Assembly: GCA_003242885.1 (NCBI GenBank)
Contig: QKMZ01000006.1
Span: 868,001 to 932,000 of the forward strand
Origin: Candidatus Melainabacteria bacterium
GTDB lineage: Bacteria; Cyanobacteriota; Vampirovibrionia; Obscuribacterales; Obscuribacteraceae
Reading direction: 5' to 3'
DNA: 64,000 nucleotides
Below are positions 51,389-59,215 of the stretch, piece after piece. The translations under genes were made by a program, and so were the position numbers. Within the stretch, counting starts at the first letter, position 1; each line of letters opens with the position of its first letter. Below the pieces are notes generated by a model that had not been told where the DNA came from, searched no databases, and worked only from the letters and a program-made list of their open reading frames with translations.

Positions 51389-53179
51389 TTATGTTGATAC
51401 TGATGCTGGTTGAGCCGGTGCCGGTTTAGGGGCGGGCTGAGCACCAGATTTGAAGTTCCAGACCATGTAGGCGCCTACGACTGCAAAAACTGCACCTGCA
51501 ATCATCCATGTCCAATCCCAAAATGGAATCGGCAACGGATAGAAAACGCCTTTGGTGGTCGTTTCGATATTTGTGGCACGATTCATTCTGTCGCAGAATA
51601 CGACATAGTCGTAAGCCCAGCGGTTGGTGACCAGGTAGTCAACCATGCCCAAATATTTGGGGTGCTCCGGTGTAAATGTCGGAATCCAATTGACTATCCA
51701 ATCGACCGGTGACGTCATCTTGCAGTGTTCAAGAATCTGGTTGAAGGCTGCCTGAACATCTGGACCGCCTTTGGCCACATAGTTGTCCTTGAGCCAGTCT
51801 TGCCAGTCATTTTTGTAGGTAGATGCGAAGTACGTGGAGGTTGGTTGAACCTTACGCATAGCTGCTTCCAGCTTGTCAGCTTCCGGAAGAAATGGACGCA
51901 TCACACCGTAGAACCACTGTTGGAACATGGGTCCCCGGAACATTTCCACTTTCGCCATGTAGTAATAGACGAATCCCCAGAATGCTTGCGAAGCACCGAT
52001 GATTGCTATTACGAGCGCACCTTTCCATTGTTTTGCACGTTGGACGGCGTCTTTGTTTTGCCACATGAGCCAGAGCTGCAGACCCATACCTACGTTGACA
52101 GTGAGGTATGTGAAGGCTCTCCAATACGGAGGATCTGTGTGGATGTTGGCGATGTTAGCGATGATGAGCAGTGAGAACACGATCCAGCTCACGAGAGCCA
52201 TAATCACTACCCAGAATATGAATGGTCTCTTGGTGATGTCTTTCTCCGCACCGGTTAGCCAAACGTCCATGAATGGCAAGCCGACAACGATAAGAGGCAA
52301 CACGATGGTGATTTCTGTTGCAACGACCGGCTCCAAGTATTTGTACATTTGGTACAAACCAAGGAAGTACCAGTCAGACAAAATCGGAAGCGGTGTGACG
52401 TCCGGATCTGACCGTTTGCCCTGCGCAGCAGGAAGAACGATTGCAACCACAACCAACATCAATGTGATGATGGTGCGCTTCGCCCAGCTGAGTGGAACGC
52501 GCTTGTAGGCGTTTTTGTAGAAGTAGAGTTCTACAAAGATCAAAGGAATAAGAGAGAACGCGAGGTGGATAGAGAAGAATCGCGTGATTGTCTCCTGCGT
52601 GATAGCAGCTCCGCCGCCCAGGAGAACTTCTGCTGTATTCCATCCCATGTGAATAGACTTAACGAGCGGCTGATAGAAGTCGCCCATGACCGGGAATTGG
52701 TCCATGTAAGTCGGGAATGTCGCGAATACCTTCGTCGCCCAAAATGCGCGCTGGTTCCAGATCAAGAGATATCCAGTCAGACCGGAATACATTGAAAGGA
52801 GAAGCGCTACAAGAGCGATTGCGATGTTGAACTCTTTACCAGGTTTGTAATCGGCGCAGATGAACATGCGATACATGCGCATCGTCGCCGCGATGATCAT
52901 GGCGTCGGCACCGTACTTGTGCATGCCCCGCATAAGACCGCCGAACGGAATACCGTTTTGAATGTGGAGAATAGAATCAAATGCCTGCGCTTTCGTAGGC
53001 ACGTACCACATGATGAGCACGCAGCCTGTGAACATAACGAGGAACCAGACCATGTAGAAGATTGGCCCCAGTGAATACCAGGGATTTGTCTTCGCTTCCT
53101 CGCGGTGATGCTCATCGAAAATATCGATGTTGTTGATCCGCGTCTTAACCCAGTCTATGGTTGCATTTACCGCTGACAT
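51389..53179 (-). CDS. Large cytochrome b subunit lacking both heme bH ligands
   Basis: 596 residues, longer than usual cytochrome b (about 400). The N-terminal cytochrome b core (about 30-225) keeps the first ligand of helix B (His87) and of helix D (His205), which bind the p-side heme bL. The second ligands, 14 residues on, are Arg101 and Tyr219 (codons CGC and TAC, verified on the DNA), so heme bH cannot be bound in the usual way. The Qo motif is SDWY (268-271) in place of PEWY. Several further TM helices and an extra soluble region (about 395-545) with a final TM anchor and a Pro/Ala-rich tail follow. It is 16 bp after the Rieske gene. Confidence 0.93.
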   Translation of the reverse strand: MSAVNATIDWVKTRINNIDIFDEHHREEAKTNPWYSLGPIFYMVWFLVMFTGCVLIMWYVPTKAQAFDSILHIQNGIPFGGLMRGMHKYGADAMIIAATMRMYRMFICADYKPGKEFNIAIALVALLLSMYSGLTGYLLIWNQRAFWATKVFATFPTYMDQFPVMGDFYQPLVKSIHMGWNTAEVLLGGGAAITQETITRFFSIHLAFSLIPLIFVELYFYKNAYKRVPLSWAKRTIITLMLVVVAIVLPAAQGKRSDPDVTPLPILSDWYFLGLYQMYKYLEPVVATEITIVLPLIVVGLPFMDVWLTGAEKDITKRPFIFWVVIMALVSWIVFSLLIIANIANIHTDPPYWRAFTYLTVNVGMGLQLWLMWQNKDAVQRAKQWKGALVIAIIGASQAFWGFVYYYMAKVEMFRGPMFQQWFYGVMRPFLPEADKLEAAMRKVQPTSTYFASTYKNDWQDWLKDNYVAKGGPDVQAAFNQILEHCKMTSPVDWIVNWIPTFTPEHPKYLGMVDYLVTNRWAYDYVVFCDRMNRATNIETTTKGVFYPLPIPFWDWTWMIAGAVFAVVGAYMVWNFKSGAQPAPKPAPAQPASVST

Positions 53180-53195
53180 CTATTGATTGACTCCC

Positions 53196-53759
53196 TCAGG
53201 CGATTGAACCGGCTTCTAAACCAATAATCTTGTATGAATCTCCCTCTTTCTTGAGGTCGAATTTACGCGGTGGGCGTGGGGCTGGACCGGAAACGACCTT
53301 GCCGTTTTGGGCGATGTCATAAACGCTCAAGTGGCAAGGGCAGGCGAATACAGGACCTTGCGGCTTGAAGTTATAACCCTTGGCGCAATCTTCCGGCTTT
53401 GGTACCCAGTTGAACACGCAACCGAGGTGCGGGCAAATACGGCTGTAAGCAACAACATCACCTGATGGCAATTTGACGATGAAACCAGGGATTTCACGGA
53501 CTTCTTTGCCTTCCGGGTTGTACTCAACATATTTTTGTTTGAACATGAACTCTAAACATGTCCATTCAGTTGGAAAATCCGTATCTTTGAAAGCCACATC
53601 TTCTTCGGGCCCCGGTTGATCGGAAGGTCCGAAAACATCCAGAGGCTTCAGCGTTGGACGCATGTACCTCAGAAGCGGCGATATGACCAGACCAAACGTG
53701 GCGGCGAGCGGAATAGCTGCCAGAGTCTTCAGAATAATTCTTCTATTTGTGCCTTCCAT
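53196..53759 (-). CDS. Rieske [2Fe-2S] protein
   Basis: 187 residues from ATG 53759 (GGAG 9 nt upstream; a longer reading to 53846 overlaps the cytochrome c gene). A twin-arginine N-terminus (NRRIILKTLAAIPLAA) serves as Tat signal and membrane anchor. Cluster ligands Cys109, His111, Cys140 and His143 and the disulfide Cys114-Cys142 are all present (CPHLGC and CPCH). It would take electrons from quinol at the Qo site and pass them to the cytochrome c encoded upstream in the operon. Confidence 0.96.
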   Translation of the reverse strand: MEGTNRRIILKTLAAIPLAATFGLVISPLLRYMRPTLKPLDVFGPSDQPGPEEDVAFKDTDFPTEWTCLEFMFKQKYVEYNPEGKEVREIPGFIVKLPSGDVVAYSRICPHLGCVFNWVPKPEDCAKGYNFKPQGPVFACPCHLSVYDIAQNGKVVSGPAPRPPRKFDLKKEGDSYKIIGLEAGSIA

Positions 53760-53772
53760 TTTTCGAACTCCG

Positions 53773-54711
53773 TTACTTTGTCTCGCCCTGAGGCTTAGCT
53801 TCTTCGGGTTTAGCATCAGCGGGTTTGTCTTCCGCTGGCTTAGCATCTTCGGCGTTGGCGTTCTTTTTCGTGTTATCGATTGGAGCGCCTACCGTCGGCG
53901 AGCCGATATTTGCCTCGGCGATTTGTTTGTTGGTTGAGTGGAATGCACGCACGTAGGCTACGAGCTTCCAAATATAAGCCTCATCGAATTTAACTTCTTT
54001 GGCTTTGTCCTCCTTGCCGAGGAAATTGGGCATCCCTTCCCACTTTATGCCATTTGCGATGTGATCCCATAGGATATCGTCGGTTCTGTCGTAAAAACGC
54101 TTATAGTTTTGGAAGTTGGCAGGGTTGGGCTCGAGTACGTTGTACTTGTTGAGCGGACCGTCGCCATAACCCTTAGGACCGTGGCAGACTGCGCAATTGG
54201 CGCCGTATACAGCGGTAACTTTGGCGTATTCTTTCGCATCCAACAGCGGTGCTGAGAGAGAGCGAACGTAATAAACAAGGTTCCAAGTCTTCTGGCTGGA
54301 GATGTCAGCCAAGGTTGTTGGGTGCTTGACGCCGTCTTTGCCGAAGGCGAGGAACATATATTGATCGATCGGCTTTTGTTTGTGACCGTACTCAGGAGAG
54401 GTGAGGTCGATAGCCGACTTGCCGCTGACGCCTTTTCCGTTCGTGCCGTGGCACTCAGCGCAAGAAAGCTTTTCATAAACAACTTTGCCGTCCGGCTCGG
54501 ATGGTTTGTCATCCGGGTAAATGGCTTCTCTTCCACCCTTGGTTACGTCTTTGGAAACCAGCTGTGAATCGTCACCTTTGACGGTAACTTGATTGCCGCA
54601 ACCGGTTACTAGTGTCACCGCCGGTAACACCACTAACAAAAGCGCCAGCAAAGATGTCGTTAGCCCGGCGAATGTTTCAAACGTAAAAACTGGTTTTTTG
54701 GAACGTGTCAT
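53773..54711 (-). CDS. Diheme cytochrome c lipoprotein
   Basis: 312 residues. A lipobox (VTGC, Cys38) ends the signal peptide, so the protein is probably lipid-anchored outside the inner membrane. Two heme c sites: C84-AE-C87-H88 and C173-AV-C176-H177, each in a cytochrome c domain. The last 45 residues are a disordered Ala/Lys/Pro/Glu tail (KPADAKPEEAKPQ). It lies between the oxidase and Rieske genes and probably shuttles electrons from the Rieske protein to the cbb3 oxidase. Confidence 0.93.
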   Translation of the reverse strand: MTRSKKPVFTFETFAGLTTSLLALLLVVLPAVTLVTGCGNQVTVKGDDSQLVSKDVTKGGREAIYPDDKPSEPDGKVVYEKLSCAECHGTNGKGVSGKSAIDLTSPEYGHKQKPIDQYMFLAFGKDGVKHPTTLADISSQKTWNLVYYVRSLSAPLLDAKEYAKVTAVYGANCAVCHGPKGYGDGPLNKYNVLEPNPANFQNYKRFYDRTDDILWDHIANGIKWEGMPNFLGKEDKAKEVKFDEAYIWKLVAYVRAFHSTNKQIAEANIGSPTVGAPIDNTKKNANAEDAKPAEDKPADAKPEEAKPQGETK

Positions 54712-54718
54712 AACTCAC

Positions 54719-54964
54719 TCAGTAACCGAAGAAAGGAATCCAGGAGAACATTGCCCAAAGAACAATGAAAAAGAAGCAAACAATAAGAAAGAGCGGCGGC
54801 GGTCCTTCGCCGATACGATATTCGGAGACTACTTCATAGTGCTCATCAACGGAGGGAGCGGCTGCTGCAGTTTTTACGGCTGCGGCTGGTTTGCTTGCGG
54901 GTTTTTCTTCGGCAGATTTTTCTGCCTTCACCTCGTCTCCACTGTTTTTTACTTCTTCAGCCAT
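54719..54964 (-). CDS. Small tail-anchored membrane protein
   Basis: 81 residues. An acidic/Ala-Lys-rich N-terminal half is followed by one C-terminal TM helix (PPPLFLIVCFFFIVLWAMFSWIPF). Located 7 bp before the cytochrome c gene and 27 bp after the CcoS-like gene. No family recognised; it has the size of a CcoQ or CcoH-like accessory subunit, but sequence similarity is not evident. Confidence 0.72.
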   Translation of the reverse strand: MAEEVKNSGDEVKAEKSAEEKPASKPAAAVKTAAAAPSVDEHYEVVSEYRIGEGPPPLFLIVCFFFIVLWAMFSWIPFFGY

Positions 54965-54991
54965 TTCCTACCTCTTTGTGCGCACAATTTC

Positions 54992-55240
54992 TTACTTGTT
55001 GGCAGTCGATGCGCTGAGCCTGATTTTTTCAACGGCTGCCAGCGCCTTTTGACCAGTAGTGTTGTCGTCGCCGTCGTCGAGCATGTCGAACTTGACGTCT
55101 TCCATGTTTTCAAACTCACCGTTCTTGAAGGCCCACAAGATCGCTCCAATGGCCATTACGAAAAACAATCCGCAAATGAAGAAGGCCACATATATTCCAG
55201 AGCTCAATCCTTGTTGGTTGAGAATGCAATTAGGACACAT
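54992..55240 (-). CDS. CcoS-like small membrane protein with N-terminal CxxC
   Basis: 82 residues. One TM helix (VAFFICGLFFVMAIGAILWAF) is followed by KNGEFENMEDVKFDML, which resembles the W-A-x-x-x-G-Q-F-D-D-L-E pattern after the helix in CcoS, the cbb3 maturation factor for heme and copper insertion. The N-terminus has an added CPNC motif that could bind metal or form a disulfide. It starts directly after the stop of the CcoO-like gene, so the two are tightly coupled. Confidence 0.75.
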   Translation of the reverse strand: MCPNCILNQQGLSSGIYVAFFICGLFFVMAIGAILWAFKNGEFENMEDVKFDMLDDGDDNTTGQKALAAVEKIRLSASTANK

Positions 55241-56320
55241 CTAGTGACCTCCTTCTTTGGTTCCGGCAGGGTCAGTATTGCTACTGGATTCGGTGCCTTT
55301 TGGGGATGAAGGTGTGGACTGCTGAGGCATCTGATGCTCGGATGGGCTCATGTTGTCGGACTCGGAGTGATGCCCGTGTCCGCCATGGTGAGGTTCGTAT
55401 TGCTGGTTCGACAATTTCGGAAGATGGATATCTTCTACCTTGTCGATTTGGTTGATGCTGTTGATAGTTACTTCCCGATCTTGAGGAAGCGTTTTCAGGT
55501 ATGCAACCAGATACCAACGTTGCTCTTCAGTGAGGGTCTCTGCCCAGCGCGGCATTCGGGTACCAACAATTCCTTCCGAGACTCTGTAGAACCAGAACTC
55601 ATCAGAGTATTGCTTGTAGTACGGACGGCTGAAATTCGGTGGTTTCTTCTCCAGAGACAGCGCATTCGGACCTTCGCCATAGCCATTCAAACCGTGGCAA
55701 ACAGCGCAGTTCTGAGTATAGATGCCTCTACCGGCATTGGCGCTGGCACTGGCATTGGTGTCAACCGTTTTGCGGTTGTGCAGTGCGACACCGGCTGGTG
55801 TAGTTGTTCTGTACTCGTCCGGTGCTTCGACGAAATCTTTCACATGGCGGCCGTTGCCTAAGCATTGCAAGTAAGCAACCAGGTCATTCATGTCCCTTTC
55901 TGAAAGATAGCTGAAACTCGGCATGATCGAGCCCGGCTTGACTGCGCGAGGCTGAATCAAGTGAGCCTTTTGCCACTCCGAAGCCATGCGTCCGCCTTCA
56001 TTAGTCAGGTCCGGTCCAGTGCGGGCAGTGCCCAACTGGTGCGGTGTTTCCCAGATGTAGTCCCCGGCTTTGACGAGAGGTCCATAACCTCTGTCTTGTA
56101 GACGGGTGAATTGTGTATGGCAGTAGAAGCACCCTTCCCTGACATAGATTTTTCTTCCTCGAGCCGCATCCGCGACGTTCGAAGCGACTTTGGTGTAGTC
56201 GTTGCTTCTGTGCTCTTTGTCGGTGGGATTGAAAAGCACCATCGGCAGAAGAACTGTCGAGAAGATGATGATGAAGAAGGTTGTGACGATCCCGATCGCT
56301 CCTAAACGATAACTGTGCAT
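55241..56320 (-). CDS. CcoO-type cytochrome c subunit fused to a second cytochrome c domain
   Basis: 359 residues. An N-terminal TM anchor (FFIIIFSTVLLPMVLF) leads to a CcoO domain with heme motif C63-FY-C66-H67 and the CcoO signature (YGPLVKAGDYIWETPHQLGTARTGPDLTN, then GSIMPSF). A second cytochrome c domain has C205-AV-C208-H209. In normal cbb3 oxidases CcoO has one heme and a separate CcoP has two, so this is a compact CcoO/CcoP-like fusion. The C-terminal tail is rich in His and Ser (HHGGHGHHSES). Its ATG overlaps the ccoN stop (TAATG). Confidence 0.93.
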   Translation of the reverse strand: MHSYRLGAIGIVTTFFIIIFSTVLLPMVLFNPTDKEHRSNDYTKVASNVADAARGRKIYVREGCFYCHTQFTRLQDRGYGPLVKAGDYIWETPHQLGTARTGPDLTNEGGRMASEWQKAHLIQPRAVKPGSIMPSFSYLSERDMNDLVAYLQCLGNGRHVKDFVEAPDEYRTTTPAGVALHNRKTVDTNASASANAGRGIYTQNCAVCHGLNGYGEGPNALSLEKKPPNFSRPYYKQYSDEFWFYRVSEGIVGTRMPRWAETLTEEQRWYLVAYLKTLPQDREVTINSINQIDKVEDIHLPKLSNQQYEPHHGGHGHHSESDNMSPSEHQMPQQSTPSSPKGTESSSNTDPAGTKEGGH

Positions 56321-57726
56321 TACGCTTTCACCTCCGCTGCCTTAGCTGCTTTAGCAACCGATTCGACAGGTTTTGTGTAGAGCGTCTTCCAGACGTTATA
56401 TGCGAACAGAAGTTGTCCAAGGACAATCATGATTCCACTTATGCCTCTAAAGAACCAGTAAGGTCTGATCTGCAGTCCCCATTGATCGACCGGAATGCCC
56501 ATAGCCCAACCGGCCGACTGAATCAAACCGGCGATGGTGAGAGATGTCATCATCAGGAGGAAGCCAAGGAATTTCAGCCAGTAGTGAGCGCGGATCAGAC
56601 CCTGGCTGTAGAACTCCTTACCGGTCAATTTCGGCAACGAATAATAGATTGCCGAGGTGAGGATAAAGGAGAAAGTTCCCAGCAAAGCCAGGTGGGCGTG
56701 TCCGACAACCCACTGAGTGAAGTGCAAGTACCAGTTCACCCAGCGGGTAGCCTGGAAGGGCCCTTGTACGCAGGTGACCAAGTAGAACATACAAGATGTC
56801 ACTGCAAAGCGCAGTGGCAGATCGGTGACGGCCTGACCCCAGCGACCCTTCATTGTCATGAAGAAGTTGGTCAATACTGTGAGTACGGGCACTAAAAGGA
56901 ATATTGAAGAGATGATCGCAATTGCCTTGAGCCATTCGGGCACAGGCGATTGAGTAATGTGGTGCGTACCGGTGGGTGCGTAGAAGAGGGCAATACCCCA
57001 GAACCCCAACATCGACAAGCCGTGGCTGTAAAGCGGTGCCTGCGTCAGTCTGGGTAGCAGGTAATACATCATTCCTACGCCGACAGTGGTAAACCACATG
57101 CCCAGAATGTTGTGTCCATAGAACCAACCGACGATCGCATCATTAAGACCGGGCAAGGCGACGAAAGTACGCTGACCGATGATCCAGACAAGAGGGAACC
57201 AGAAAAGCGACCCGAGGAAGTACCAAAGGGTTACATAGAGCTTCTTGACCCTCCTGTTCAGGATTGTCATGTAGATGTTGAGTGCAACGAGCACCAGGGC
57301 AACAGCGACAAGCACGTCCAGAATTGCACCCAGCTCTGCGTATTCTCGTCCTTCGGTGTTGCCATTGATGAGAGTGCAAAAGGCCCCGATGAGCACCAGG
57401 TTCCATGCCCACATGGTCATATTTCCTAGTCGCTCCGACCATAGCTTGGTCTTGCAGAGATTTGGAACCATGTAGAAGATGGAGCCGACATATCCCATCG
57501 ATAGCCAACCTACGGCGACCGCGTTGACGTGGAACATCCGCATGTGCGGGAATGCCAACTGCGGCACGTTTTTAACCAGGTCGGGCATGGAAAACTCCAA
57601 GCCGCCGATCATTCCTGCACCCATGCCCCACAGTGACCACCACAGAGCGGATAGGAAGAAATTACGACTGGCGCTGCCCTCTTTATTGCTGAAAAGCTTG
57701 TCTGCAACAGAACTCAACTTGGACAC
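56320..57726 (-). CDS. ccoN: cbb3-type cytochrome c oxidase catalytic subunit I
   Basis: 468 residues with about 12 TM helices. It reduces oxygen to water and pumps protons. Metal ligands are recognisable: RMFHVNAVAVGW (heme b), FYGHNILGMWFT (CuB His), GTHHITQSPVPEW (CuB His pair) and HFTQWVVGHAHLALLG (heme b3 and b His). These match cbb3 rather than aa3 oxidases. The start is GTG 57726. It opens a run of 11-12 genes that continue through the bc complex, and 470 bp of non-coding sequence precedes it. Confidence 0.95.
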   Translation of the reverse strand: MSKLSSVADKLFSNKEGSASRNFFLSALWWSLWGMGAGMIGGLEFSMPDLVKNVPQLAFPHMRMFHVNAVAVGWLSMGYVGSIFYMVPNLCKTKLWSERLGNMTMWAWNLVLIGAFCTLINGNTEGREYAELGAILDVLVAVALVLVALNIYMTILNRRVKKLYVTLWYFLGSLFWFPLVWIIGQRTFVALPGLNDAIVGWFYGHNILGMWFTTVGVGMMYYLLPRLTQAPLYSHGLSMLGFWGIALFYAPTGTHHITQSPVPEWLKAIAIISSIFLLVPVLTVLTNFFMTMKGRWGQAVTDLPLRFAVTSCMFYLVTCVQGPFQATRWVNWYLHFTQWVVGHAHLALLGTFSFILTSAIYYSLPKLTGKEFYSQGLIRAHYWLKFLGFLLMMTSLTIAGLIQSAGWAMGIPVDQWGLQIRPYWFFRGISGIMIVLGQLLFAYNVWKTLYTKPVESVAKAAKAAEVKA

Positions 57727-58050
57727 CCCATATAGGCGCTAGGCCGATAGCGAAAATCCCATCAGAGCGCCCCAAGGGCTGCCGATTTGGCAAAAGCAGG
57801 TTTTTGGGAAACCACTCTTAAAAGAGATCTTCATGACGCAGCGCCAATTTTAGATTAATGACATCCGCCTAAAACGTCCGTTGTTTGATGATTTTTCACA
57901 CACTTTTTCTTTAACCTACGAAATAACGTCGTTAAAAACGAACCGAAAAAAATCTTTCTTTCGATACAAACCGTAATGTGTTTGCCAAGTTGCCGTGAAG
58001 CTTTCAGTCACTTACAACCGCCATGTTGCTTAGGACATCTTTGATGCCTG

Positions 58051-58066
58051 CATTCGATATCGAATG
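58051..58066. promoter_or_regulatory. Perfect 16-bp palindrome, possible operator
   Basis: CATTCGATATCGAATG is its own reverse complement with no loop, as expected for a dimeric regulator's site. It lies about 325 bp upstream of ccoN and next to the pth terminator. No known regulator consensus is recognised. Confidence 0.4.
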
Positions 58067-58073
58067 AGAAAGA

Positions 58074-58103
58074 CCCCACTACCTTATGTAGGGGCTTGTT
58101 TTT
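58074..58103. terminator. Terminator downstream of pth (also T-rich on the other strand)
   Basis: CCCC-AC-TAC pairs with GTA-GGGG around CTTAT; the plus strand exits into TTGTTTTTC and the minus strand into TCTTTCTC. It is about 100 bp past the pth stop on the minus strand and separates pth from the oxidase operon. Confidence 0.65.
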
Positions 58104-58196
58104 CAACTTGTTTTTCTAGCTCTTGGAAAGTTTCGATCTTTGCGATGTCAGTGTCCAAATTCCTGCATAAAGATGTCTTGCAGCGCCATCTTCTTA

Positions 58197-58949
58197 TTAG
58201 GCTTCGCCTGACTGTTTTTCTTTTTCGAAGTTTTCTTCCTTGATTCTTTCCTTTTCCAGGCGCTCAGTTTCGAGCTTTTCTTTGCGCTCCTGAGCAGCTT
58301 GCTCTTTTTTTCGTTTCTTCTCTTCTGCTTCGGCAATCGCTTCCGGACGTAGATCAATAGAGTTGTACTGGTTCATCGCTTTTAACGTGCCATCGTTTAT
58401 CCAGGTAAACAAGCACTTCTTCGTAAGGTCTTGAGTTTGAGCAAGCAACTCTTGCTGCGCTTCGGGAATCCGGGAAAGTACAAAGGAAGCACGTTTGTCG
58501 CCGCCCGGATCTGGTCCTACGCCGAATTTCAAACGAACTATCGAAGTGTCTCCTCCCAGGCATTGAATTATGGATTCGACGCCATGCTGTCCACCGGCAC
58601 CCCCTCCGTTCTGCACCCTCAGTTTGCCAAGCGGCAAGGCGACGTCGTCGTGGACGACTATGAAAGAGGAAACCGGCAGCTTGAACCATTGCTTAACCGC
58701 TACCAGACATTCACCAGATAGGTTCATATATGTCATGGGTTTGACCAGCATGATCGTCTTGCCGCGATAGGAAAACTTCGAAAAGTCGCATTTTAGGCGG
58801 CTGTTGCTGGTGGGCTCCGCACCATTTGCAGTACCAATGGCATCAACAATCATGAATCCCATGTTGTGACGGGTGCGCGCGTATTCGGGACCTGGGTTGC
58901 CGAGCCCCACAATCACTCTGGTTTCGTTACCGTTATTTTGATCAGCCAT
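58197..58949 (-). CDS. pth: Peptidyl-tRNA hydrolase with charged C-terminal tail
   Basis: 250 residues from ATG 58949 (the frame extends to 59024 but the family starts near VIVGLGNPGPEYARTRHNMGF). The enzyme recycles peptidyl-tRNA released from ribosomes. Catalytic and conserved segments are present: RHNMGF (catalytic His), KPMTYMNLSGECL, VVHDDVALPLGKLR and GGAGGQHGVESI. The last 45 residues are an Arg/Lys/Glu-rich coiled-coil extension not found in typical Pth (about 190 residues). It is isolated here. Confidence 0.96.
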   Translation of the reverse strand: MADQNNGNETRVIVGLGNPGPEYARTRHNMGFMIVDAIGTANGAEPTSNSRLKCDFSKFSYRGKTIMLVKPMTYMNLSGECLVAVKQWFKLPVSSFIVVHDDVALPLGKLRVQNGGGAGGQHGVESIIQCLGGDTSIVRLKFGVGPDPGGDKRASFVLSRIPEAQQELLAQTQDLTKKCLFTWINDGTLKAMNQYNSIDLRPEAIAEAEEKKRKKEQAAQERKEKLETERLEKERIKEENFEKEKQSGEA

Positions 58950-59215
58950 CTTTAATCTGTGTAATACATTGCGTATGAAATTCACTGTCGCCGCCTCTAT
59001 CTGCACGGCCGGACGGCCGGGCACCCGGGCTTATGAGAAACAATATTAATAGATAGAACGCACTTCGAGTTTGGGCAGCGTTTAAACTATAAAATTGTTC
59101 GGTGCACACACGTTATTGCGCTATTTAGACAGCGTTCTTCAATGCGCGCAGTTCCAGCAATAACCAATGACGTGCTTGAAAACAATCACTCCCACTCAGA
59201 CACAGAGTTACAGGC

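Larger units (their letters stand above)
57727..58196. other. Upstream region of the respiratory operon
   Basis: About 470 bp without a gene, between ccoN (minus) and pth (minus). It contains a terminator-like hairpin at 58074-58103, a perfect 16-bp palindrome at 58051-58066, and an imperfect inverted repeat TTTAAC...GTTAAA (57910-57936). The promoter of the oxidase operon should lie between the palindrome and 57727; I did not find a consensus -35/-10 pair or a clear FNR box. Confidence 0.5.

Noticed and set aside
57910-57936. TTTAAC...GTTAAA as a fifth copy of the hairpin element
   Set aside because: The arms pair over only about six bases and the AGAAGG part is absent.
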